Assembly (NCBI RefSeq): GCF_000003815.2
Contig: NC_049987.1
Span: 16,820,564 to 16,884,563 of the forward strand
DNA length: 64,000 bases
Direction of reading: 5' to 3'
DNA from: Branchiostoma floridae
Lineage: Eukaryota > Chordata > Leptocardii > Amphioxiformes > Branchiostomatidae
A program made the position numbers and the translations under genes. The notes under the pieces are model-generated. The model saw only the letters and a program-made list of their open reading frames with translations, did not search any database and was not told the origin of the DNA. Below are positions 55,730-64,000 of the stretch, one piece after another; positions within the stretch are counted from its first letter, which is position 1, and each line of letters begins with the position of its first letter.

Positions 55730-55930
55730 GACTACCTTCCATTTGTAAACTAGATTTTTCCAAACGGAAGGTTTTCACGTAGTCACGGACTGAATTGGTT
55801 TTGTCATGGGTTATAAATTTCTAAATCTCTAGATCTATGTATCACATTGCCTTCGCTTCTGGAAGTGTCACCAATATATCTACTACGTGCAGATATATTT
55901 GTACAGATCCAAAAGTGAAGGCAACGTTTT
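55730..55930 (+). ncRNA. Conserved 3' structure element, gene 2 copy
   Basis: CTTCCATTTG with AAACGGAAG near 55736-55773, then CATTGCCTTCGCTT (55846-55858) with AAGTGAAGGCAACG (55913-55926). Inside the latter is ATATATCT with AGATATAT. It has the same order and similar spacing as the gene 1 copy, with pairing kept by G-U or paired changes. Confidence 0.55.
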
Positions 55931-57534
55931 CTAAGCATAGAATTTCATTGATGTCCTTGAGCTTGCAAACAGAGCAGTCATCATCAAAACAGTGTACCCT
56001 TCCCAAAAAGATTGTGAGAGTCTCACTGATGATCAGCAATGAGGATCACTTTGTTTGCAAGTTCATGGTTGTCTTCAATTGATGTCATTGTGAATCTTCC
56101 TAGCTTTATTGACTGAATGTAGCTCCTTAAAGACCATAAGGATTGTAGAAGGAGATTTGGGGTGACAACGGCCCTATCTGCTTTTACATCATCTTGAGCA
56201 CACACGTACCAATACGGTACCATAGCATTCTTCTAGTCCTTCATAGACTACTGTGCATCAAAACATAAAAAGAGCTACGTTTCAGTCACGGAGTTTGGAA
56301 TTCTCCCAATGAATATCATCATTAGACCTCACTATATAAGTAGTACAAATAGCATTTCGTTAGACCTAAAAAGCTATGTGTGCTGTTTATCTGTGCTGTT
56401 CTATATAAACACAAATAGATGTCTACAAAACACGTCCCCCGTATAAGTTCCACCGAACTCCAGTGTACACATTCTTTGAAATGTGCGCCACCATGCGCCT
56501 TGATCATGGTAATGCCGTAAACCCGTTGCATGTTGCTCGGGAAGACTTTGGCAAACTCCCTGTCAAGTCTTTTAAAAAATGGCACTTCTTCGGCATTACC
56601 AAGGCTGGACTGCACTGCAATATTATTGTAGTCAGACCAAGCCAAGTCAAAGCCTTTATTCATTCCAATTTGATGAATAATGGTGGTTGTGGAGGTTAGA
56701 TTAGGGGATCTGCTGTTTGGATTTGAACCCATTGGCCAACAGTCAGTTATCGCGGTGGACAGGATTTGGAGGCGGCAGAACTTCCGTGGTATTTATTCCT
56801 TGTATTTCTAGTTTCTTTCTAAAGTAGAACAAAATTCTATCTTCCAGTGTCTCATTCTATAGTTTACGAAACAATGTAACTGACTTCTATACAGGAATCG
56901 TCTCAGTATCATAATGAAAACAGCAGCTTAGGCATAAATCATTACATTGTACCTTTTTCGTCAAATTGTTCTTTTTTTCGGAGTTTTGGAATAGATATTT
57001 TACACGGACGTCGCTGTCTGCCTCCATACAGAGCCTCACGTTCTAGAGACGCTGAAGGCTCGACATGGATATGTATATATCCATATCTATATATATTAGG
57101 TTTGATTTGATTGTGTAAGTTAAGATTGTGGTGCATGTAGGTTGTAGAAGATATGATTTGTGTTGAAATACAATTTACCGTGTCGCGATGCAGTCTTAGT
57201 CTTTACCAGACTTAAGAAAATGTTTAAGTTGGGAGAATAATTTTTCAGGTGAGTTTGGCCACAATCCACAATAGGATTTCATTTGCCCGGATATGGCATA
57301 GCCCTTCTAAGGCTAACGTCACTTTTCCACCAAGGAACCCGGCAGGGTAGCTTTGGAGAATGATGTCATATAAATAAGATATGAAAGATAACAAGAACAC
57401 AAAGCGTACCAAAAATATACTTTGGGGAACGAAAAGTACCATATAAAAGACAACAAGAACACAAAACGTATTTTTCTACTACTCCTAGTTTATCAAGGTC
57501 TGGTTGAGGCTAGTTCTGTACACACACGCTGCTT

Positions 57535-57665
57535 TACCGTCCGTCGGAAGGGACGTTAAACTGGAGGTCCCGTGTTCATACTGGACGCCTAACCAAGAGC
57601 ACGTTAAAGAGCCACCAGACCAGGAGTATACGCCCTGGTTTGGGAAGGCTCACTAGCGCAGTTTG
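57535..57665 (+). repeat. SINE-like tail (CCGTCGGAAGGGACGTTAAA)
   Basis: Contains GGACGTTAAACTGGAGGTCC, CGTGTTCATACTGG and AAGAGCACGTTAAAGAGCCA, a type of block also seen at 10800 and 17050. No tRNA-like head is visible here. Confidence 0.5.
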
Positions 57666-57838
57666 TACGTAACCTACATCTGTAACATTTGATCTCTGGA
57701 CTACATGTATCCGTCACTGTGTGTATGAGAGATTTCTAGTGCCGCACCCCCATGGTATGCATGGTTCAGAAATACAGGATTTACAGGAGTGCATTATACC
57801 GTGGGGAGCTGCATTGGAGATCTCTTAATTATATCCCC

Positions 57839-58008
57839 TTTCCACACGGACCGCGCTCTCGCCGCGCTCTCTCTGCGACCTCAAATTTGACAGATCGCTC
57901 ACCAAATTCTATAGAAAAGAAACGAATATTTCTACAAGGTTACCCATATCCTATTCAGGTCGCGGCGAGAGCGCAGCACGATCGCCGTCTAGTGGAAAGG
58001 AGGCTAAC
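57839..58008. mobile_element. MITE with CCTTTCCAC terminal inverted repeats
   Basis: Starts CCTTTCCACACGGACCGCGC and ends GATCGCCGTCTAGTGGAAAG. GCTCTCGCCGCG inside mirrors CGCGGCGAGAGC. Confidence 0.8.
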
Positions 58009-58110
58009 GATGGATTTATGTGTCCAGACAGAATTATATGTTAGTAGCATTGTACGTTACCATGTGGCATGTACAGAACCGGTAAATGGGTTCCCGGTCC
58101 TGCGCTAGAA

Positions 58111-58234
58111 GTAGCCTGGGTACCGTCCGATTACTACCGGGGCTCCTATGCTTCCAGCCCTGAAAAAGGTCGATTTTTTTCAGGGAAGTGTGTATGGGAG
58201 CCCGGTAGTAGTCGGATGGTACCTAGGCTACGCT
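58111..58234. mobile_element. Palindromic MITE (GTAGCCTGGGTACC ends)
   Basis: GTAGCCTGGGTACCGTCCGA is mirrored by TCGGATGGTACCTAGGCTAC, and TACTACCGGGGCTCC by GGAGCCCGGTAGTA, around a TTTTTTTCAGG loop. It is about 124 bp and nearly a full palindrome. Confidence 0.85.
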
Positions 58235-58922
58235 GGGGGATTTCTCTTCTAAAATGTAGACAGATTGTCTCTGTACGCAGAAGGTATACAGTTTGTACCT
58301 GTATGCAGATTGTATGCAGATTGCCTCTGTATGCAGAATGTATGTAGATAGTTTCTGTCTGAAGAATGCATGCGGCTTGTTTCTAATATAAGTGACATTG
58401 TTACAATATACACATATAATAAATTCTAAGATTTCGCCAATAACAATATATTGTTAAGTAAAGCCTTTAGTTTTGGTGACTTACTGAGCCATCACTGTAA
58501 AACTGCAAAGTAGGGCAATTACGGTATGTAGAGGATTTATATGAAGCCAAGATTATGACTGCTTTCTATGAAATAGAACCATTCACAAATGAATAGCTCT
58601 ATTTCAATATACCTAAGTCCACCTAAAACAGAATATGTCATTGAATTCAATGCATGTAACTGCTAAAGGGCAAGAGACATTATGTTCTCTTCCTTTATAT
58701 CATGTAGTGGTATGGTGAAATGATTGTGTAGGTGTGTTTGATGCAGTGCTTATACATACGGTATGCTAATAAAAAAAATTATAAAATGATTATCAGTACC
58801 TCTTTGTCTTTTCCTACTAGTCAAGTATAAGTTAGCAAGAACCAACAGGTCTTACTCACTGATATCTATCTTAAGCTTTTCGAACAGGATGTGAAACACC
58901 ACACTGAAAAACAAGAACGGCA

Positions 58923-59144
58923 GCGCTAGTTCACCTATACCCGCGAGGTAACCTATATCCGTTGTTTAAAAAAAGGATATTAGGATCATCGGATAGTACA
59001 ATAGAGTAAACGGATGGTGCAATATTTGAAAAAAAGAATCGCCACAATATTTTGAAAATACTGCAATTTGACACCACCGTCCTTTGACCTGATACCCCTG
59101 CTTTAAAAACAGGTTACCCCGTGGATAAGGTTGAACTAACGTTA
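58923..59144. mobile_element. 'TTCACCTTTATCC' MITE, copy 4
   Basis: GCGCTAGTTCACCTATACCC faces GGATAAGGTTGAACTAACGT. It has the same inner ACCTATATCCGTTG and CAATTTGACACCACCGTCC blocks as the copies near SOD2, 45 kb away. Confidence 0.8.
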
Positions 59145-59819
59145 GATATATTAATGTCAACATCACCATCTTACGGTTTGAAAAGAAGAACACCAAATGT
59201 GAATCACTGTAGCTATCACATCTTGAAGTTGACCCTGATACTCAGCCTAATAATTAAGACGGTCAGAGACCTTTTCACGTATTGTTGGCACAATATTTGC
59301 AGACACAGACACGCATTTGCGTATGTTCTAATTGAGTCTAGAGGGCCGTTCGTTCAATAACACTGTTTCTTGGTTAAGCTAAATGTCTTTGTTTCCCTGC
59401 CCCATGTCACAGCATTACTTTAGCTATCCTCACATCGAACCTTGATACATCTTAACTTTCCTAACCTTCCTAAAACTACATCTTTTAATTAAGACGGTCA
59501 AATACCCTTTCACATATTGTTGGCACAATATTTGCAGATACAGCCACCGTCACGCCCTCTAACTTTAGAACACCATGGTACAATAACACTGTGCCATGAA
59601 TGAGTTGGCCGGTAAATGTCTTCCTTTCACTGTCTCATGTCAATCGACGCATAATTTAGGACTCATGACACTGTAAGACATATAACAACTTCCACAGTTA
59701 CCACAAGGATAACGAAGTACACGAAAAGCAACAAAGAATGTAGGCAGTAATAACGCTCCATGCACACGGACAATTTTCAAGGCACCAATGTCACCATCTC
59801 TTTGTACTAGTACTTCTCT

Positions 59820-60008
59820 GGGAAGTCCAACCAGTATATTTAACGAGGGGATTTTTCTGACGAAATACTCATACGTGTAATGTTGTGATTGGTCGAAGCT
59901 GAACAGGTGATATGGTTCCACCAATGAAGATATGTCTGTCCCCCACACCCAACGTCTTTATCCTCGTAGACAAGACATGGGAGAAGAGGTACCTGAACTG
60001 ACTTCAAG
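59820..60008 (+). promoter_or_regulatory. Conserved promoter block and exon 1, death-domain gene 3
   Basis: GGAAGTCCAACCAGTATATT, GGGGATTTTTC at 59847-59857, TGACG, GTGATTGGTCG (inverted CCAAT), CAGGTGAT and TTCCACCAATGAAG. An upstream ATG after ACCA opens a 25-codon frame ending in TGA just before the GTAAGA donor at 60009, a possible regulatory uORF. Confidence 0.7.
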
Positions 60009-60142
60009 GTAAGAAAGAAAACATTGTAAGATTTTGTTCACTATTTATTTATTTATATCATCTGTCCTTCGATAATTAGCTCAGTATTGCTTTCTAGCGT
60101 CTCAAGTCCGTAATCTCTTATACTTTTCATGTACTTTTGCAG

Positions 60143-61628
60143 CCCAATCTGCCTAAGCTTTGGTTACCATTTTGTTGTTTGACAGCGAAGCCTGGCAAAG
60201 TTTTGTACCGATTCGACACGAAACATTCGATTCAATCGAAGCCCAGAAGCGATACAGTGGTGCACGAGAACAGAAAGGTGAAAGAATTTTGCAGTGTTCC
60301 TTCTATAGTTCTACTGTAAGTTCAATACTATGTTTCTATTTTTCAAAACATAACGGGTGCACAGTACACATTAACGTATCTGTGGCTTATTTGACGACGG
60401 TCAACCGTAACCGTTCATACAGTCCTGTCCATTGAAAGTTGGCTGTCCGTGTCTTTGTCCCAAGCAACCTACCCAGGTTGTCAGAGAACAGCGCTATATA
60501 GCATAACTATACCTGGGCCGACAAAGTCCCCGGGCCGCCTAATTAGATTTACGGGGCATGTTGCTAGGGGCCCATTAGCCGCTGCGAGCGCTGTTCTCTG
60601 TCAAACCAGGGTACAATGAACCATATCAACCGTGCGTTAATTGGCGAAAGAATTGGTGGTGAAGGTGTCTGCTGCAATCCGCATACAAATCATGCAATTT
60701 TCTGTGAGATTTTGGATAGAACTTATGCATTTTAGTGCGTCCTTTGCAGAGTCAAAGAGAAAATACATTGATTGTAGTTAAGCTACATCTTCAAATGCAT
60801 CGTGTAAGCTCCAGCTCTGTAACTTCGATCTATTTTTCAGTCTCTCCCATGGATAACTTCGTCACAGAAGAAGAACTGGACTACGTGGCTGCCCGGATCC
60901 GGCCCAGCGAGTCCAGACGTCTGCTGCGTAAGCTGGGGCTCAACGACGTCACCATTGAGCAGGTCTTCCATGACTTCGAAAAAGCCGGCAGCCGAGAGCA
61001 GCTGTACCAAGGTCTCCTACGATGCAAGGAGGCGATTGGAAGTGGGTTCACTCTTTGTGAGCTTGCGAAAGCTCTTGACATCACCGGAAGAGCTGATCTG
61101 GTTGAAGATCTAACGGCAGAAATGTTAGTTCCTCAGCCAGGAGAAAACAAGGTCACTGTAAAGTCAGGGGTTACCAAGTTCGAAATGTCCACTAGTTTCA
61201 TTGGTAGCGAAGAGGATGCAAAGTCGATTCAGAACGAGATACTAGAGAATCTGGAAAAAAGAAAGAACGACCAGAGTCTCCTCCTCCAATGTAAGGAAAT
61301 GATAGGACGTGGTTTCACTCCTGGTGAGCTTGTCAACGCTCTTGAGATCATCGGTAGGGCCGATCTGGCTGAAGGTCTAACGACAGAAATGTTGGATCCT
61401 CGGCCAGGAGAAAACAAGGTCCTAGTTACGGTCTCTGTCAAATCACAGATCGAGATGACCAGGTTTGAAATGACCAAAACTTTCATTGGTAGAGGAGACG
61501 ATGCAAAGTCGATTCAGTCCGAATTAGTAAAGAACTTAGAAATGTGGAACGACAAATGTAAAGTTCATGTGCTTCAACCACATGACCATGGGCATGTTCC
61601 ACATATTCCAAGTAAGAGATCGGAATAA
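60143..61628 (+). CDS. Death-domain protein gene 3, with internal duplication
   Basis: An exon candidate at 60143-60277 joins in phase to the main exon 60841-61628, but the safe start is ATG 60849 (CCCATGG), giving 259 residues. Residues 4-90 form the death-fold domain (VTEEELDYVAARI, RRLLRKLGLNDVTIEQVF, LYQGLLRCKE, TLCELAKAL, DLVEDL), followed by PGENKV and EEDAKSIQ. The block from the second half of the domain to this motif (about residues 52-138) is repeated at about 142-233 (LLLQCKEMIGRGFTPGELVN ... GDDAKSIQ). The result is one full domain plus a duplicated half-domain with linker. The tail is His-rich (PHDHGHVPHIP). Likely a signalling adaptor; the function of the extra half-domain is unknown. 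Confidence 0.8.
60469..60613. mobile_element. MITE with GAGAACAGCGCT terminal arms
   Basis: TACCCAGGTTGTCAGAGAAC plus AGCGCT is mirrored by AGCGCT plus GTTCTCTGTCAAACCAGGGT. It lies in the intron before the gene 3 death-domain exon. Confidence 0.8.
60841..61628 (+). CDS. Death-domain exon, gene 3
   Basis: The acceptor is TATTTTTCAG at 60840 and the stop TAA at 61626-61628. DNA identity between the two internal blocks (about 61000-61230 and 61273-61480) is still high, with GGAGAAAACAAGGTC shared exactly, so the internal duplication is fairly young. Confidence 0.87.
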
Positions 61629-61939
61629 AAAGTGACCCCTTTGGGCTTATTCACGTGACGTAATCACTCCTGCCCTCTGCGCGCGGCCATCTTGGTGTAC
61701 CATCACTACAGCGAAGATTCTTGGTGTCCGAAGGTCGCTAAATGTCCGAGGAAAGTTAGGCCGTTTGTCCTGTTTGACTATGCAAAGAACCTCCAACCTC
61801 ACGTCCCATTTTCACTACAAAACATGGGATGGAAATTACCAATCTATGATCAGTGAGGGAAAGTTTGGTCCAGTGTACGAACACTGCAACAGCCTCGAAC
61901 AGTGACAGTGTAATTTGATCTTGTCTGTTAGTATCTCAT

Positions 61940-62300
61940 TTAAAATGGCGATATTGTTCTGGGTCTGTCTGTCTGTGTATCTGTATGTTTGCTTGTAAGT
62001 TTGTGTTTCCGGATGTTTGTAGTCAGCATAACTCAAGAACCTCTGGATACTGAGATGACGATGATACTAGTATTTGGTGTATGGGTAGGTGGGGGGAAGG
62101 CAAAGGCCAAGGTTGATTTTTTGGCCCCCTGGTATGTGACGTTGGTACTGCAGCAGAACTTCATTTTTTGTATCTGGACATGCTATGGTCTTGATTTTTG
62201 GTGACAGGTAGCTTGCAACGTAAGGAAGAAGTGGTGTATTTTGGTCACTCTAGCAGCTTGCTCTGGAACTGCAGAGGCATTTTTGTCAAAAGCTACCAAG
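61940..62300 (+). repeat. Dispersed repeat, copy 2 (ACCTCTGGAT family)
   Basis: Has the same order of blocks as 5040-5300: TCTGTATGTTTG, GTCAGCATAACTCAAGAACC, TCTGGAT and GGCCAAGGTTGA. Confidence 0.55.
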
Positions 62301-62855
62301 GAGAATAACTAAACAAAAAATGACGGATTTCCTTGTTATTTAGTATGCAGATAGCTTAGACAGAGATGAGCATAATGAATTGCAAACTATGCACATTGGG
62401 ATTTAATTTGCATAATTAATTAGGAAAAATATATTTGCAGCGTTTTCCATTATAGGACTAAAATACATAACATATGTTTGTGGCAGGTGGAACATTAACA
62501 GACACTAATTTGCATAACTAATAAAAAAAGTGCCATACTTCTTCTAGGTGGTAAATGATTGGACTGTCCGCGCTGTGACATGTGTAAGTTAGTTAAAAGT
62601 GCACATAACCAAGCATAGTTTATCTAAATGCGGAATTCATTTGCATATTCAGGATACTTCATGGAGATATGAGGTCTCCGAACTCTTGTTTGGTTCTGGG
62701 AACGAAACGTAAAATCAGTTCATAGCCGTACAAGTGTCACCAAGCTTACAGTCACGTAGTATATGGACAAGTACAAAGGGCATGTAGACGGACATTTAGT
62801 TGATCGAAAGAACATAGTGACCAACTTCGCTCGTTGCTATGGCGGCTGGTTAGTG

Positions 62856-63070
62856 GCTAGGGGGTACTCTCCAAGCAGAGGTTAGGCTTTGGCTGTTTTT
62901 TCAACGATTTTTAGTCGTTTTTATTGGGCTTTCTATTTTGTCATTTTTTTTGCTCCAACCTAACGTTAATGACAAAAAAATACAAAATAGAGAGCCCGAT
63001 AAAAACGACTAAACAAAAACGTTGAAAAAACAGGCAAAGCCTAACCTCTGCTTGGAGAGTAGCTAGGGGG
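62856..63070. mobile_element. Long-TIR MITE with perfect 9 bp target duplication
   Basis: The element at 62865-63061 begins TACTCTCCAAGCAGAGGTTA and ends with the near reverse complement. Inverted arms of about 85 bp surround a short centre. It is flanked by GCTAGGGGG at 62856-62864 and 63062-63070. Long arms plus a 9 bp duplication are typical of Mutator-like (MULE) elements. The arms are almost identical, so the insertion is recent. Confidence 0.92.
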
Positions 63071-63159
63071 AGGATCACGTGACTGAATAAGCCTTATTAT
63101 CAAGGGCAACTGCAAATGATGATACTCATGGCTTGAATGTGCCCATCACGTTTGCTCCC

Positions 63160-63760
63160 TTGGTAAACTGTCAGTCCTTTTGAAAGGAGACCACCGTAAA
63201 GATATTTGACAGCTGACACGCGTCGCTCAAGTTGAATGCAGCTTTCGCTCTTTGCAGAGTAGGTTACCTAAAAGGACGCCGGGTGCAAGCAGACGCACAG
63301 ATCTCAATGCGAGAACGTGCTGATACTTGTCTTACCTGAAATAGCCCTTAAGCAAGGAGGCTACCGTAAAGAGGGCTGTAAGCGAACGAAACACATCCCT
63401 GGAAATAAAGGCGATGTATGAAGGCTTGCAGTGCTTTTTAAAGGCCTCGGATCACATTCGTCGTACGATCGTCGTACGATCCGTCGTATGGCTGTCTTAG
63501 ATCTGGTCGGCTGTTGGTTCTGTCACGGTCTGGTTGAAAATGCTACGAAATCATAATCGTATGACGTCCTACGACGATTGTGACGGAGGCTAAGGTAGGC
63601 TACCTTAAAGTAAGAAAGGGCGCCGGCGGCAAACAGACACATATGTCCGAAAGCGGACCTGTGATTGTCACGTATGTTGCCTAAATGTTTAGCCCTCTAA
63701 AAAGGAGGCTACCATAAGAGAAGACTGCAAGAGCGGAATTGTTCCCGCCTTTTGGTCACT
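63160..63760 (+). repeat. Imperfect tandem repeats (GGAGGCTACCGTAAAGA)
   Basis: The block GGAGGCTACCGTAAAGA with a following CTGTAAGCG-like part recurs near 63184, 63350, 63590 and 63700. A self-complementary GTCGTACGATCGTCGTACGA stretch is at about 63458-63490. Confidence 0.6.
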
Positions 63761-63779
63761 TTTGTGGATACCCTGCCTG

Positions 63780-64000
63780 AAAGGGCGGCTGCAGGCAGGC
63801 GCGCATCGCTCGGTGTATGTACGGAGCTATGCATGCTGTTTGTAGTAAGACCTTAAATGGTGGCTGCAGGCAGGCGCGCATCGCTCTGAGTATGTACGGA
63901 GCTATGCGTGCTGCTTGTAGTACTTAAAACCTTAAATGGTGGCTGCAGGCAGGCGCGCATCGCTCTGAGTATGTACGGAGCTATGCGTGCTGCTTGTAGT
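63780..64000 (+). repeat. 75-80 bp tandem repeat, cut by the window end
   Basis: Three copies begin GGCTGCAGGCAGGCGCGCAT near 63786, 63861 and 63941, with TATGTACGGAGCTATGC in each. The array continues beyond the window. Confidence 0.92.

Larger units (their letters stand above)
56000..59700. other. Gene 2 downstream region
   Basis: I see no gene. The segment 56270-57180 is partly homologous to the gene 1 flank (CTACGTTTCAGTCA, CTGTCTGCCTCCATACAGAG blocks). Then come a SINE-like tail and three MITEs (57839, 58111, 58923). The segment 58240-58370 is a CAGATTG(T/C)CTCTGTATGC short repeat. Confidence 0.5.
61643..63093. mobile_element. Large TIR element (GGCTTATTCACGTGAC), about 1.45 kb
   Basis: Left end GGGCTTATTCACGTGACG, right end TCACGTGACTGAATAAGCC, an imperfect inverted repeat of 16-18 bp. 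No transposase frame is seen. It begins 14 bases after the gene 3 stop codon, so it replaces or forms the 3' UTR. It encloses the repeat at 61940-62300 and the MITE at 62865. Confidence 0.65.

Overview
This 64 kb window is eukaryotic. It has split genes with GT-AG introns, many short palindromic transposons, a tRNA-derived SINE and decayed non-LTR retrotransposons. The mix of MITE families, the animal Mn-superoxide dismutase and a tandem group of death-domain genes best fits a cephalochordate (amphioxus, Branchiostoma). That assignment is inference from style and gene content; no search was run.

Layout. (1) 1705-12367, plus strand: a complete five-exon mitochondrial Mn-superoxide dismutase gene (SOD2, 223 residues). 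Two of its introns carry tandem arrays of duplicated 3' splice sites with the start of the following exon. Intron 4 is filled with MITEs. (2) 12368-20466: no gene seen; microsatellites and several MITE families. (3) 26858 down to 20467, minus strand: a C2H2 zinc-finger transcription factor gene with a TATA box, a non-coding first exon and three coding exons (395 residues, four fingers). (4) About 26.9-42.9 kb: about 16 kb with no recognisable gene. It holds several families of diverged tandem repeats whose best-conserved part is a short GTC-stem inverted repeat, plus microsatellites and a roughly 230 bp sequence present three times. (5) About 43-61.6 kb, plus strand: a tandem cluster built from one duplicated unit. 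There are four copies of a conserved promoter block (a Relish-type kappaB-like site plus opposed CCAAT boxes), three death-domain genes (last exons at 48966, 55216 and 60841) and one orphan promoter copy at a LINE-interrupted duplication. Two of the genes share a folded 3' flanking structure. Three different tandem arrays of hairpin units and an assembly gap (51619-51718) lie in this region. (6) 61.6-64 kb: a large TIR element containing a nested MITE with a perfect 9 bp target duplication, then tandem repeats running off the window end.

The SOD2 gene and the zinc-finger gene look like ordinary single-copy genes. The death-domain cluster looks like a young, lineage-specific expansion of innate-immune or apoptosis adaptors, with the promoter duplicated along with the genes. 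The best candidates for something undescribed are the GTC-hairpin repeat families at 23-42 kb, the shared promoter and 3' structure of the death-domain cluster, and the decoy splice-site arrays in SOD2.
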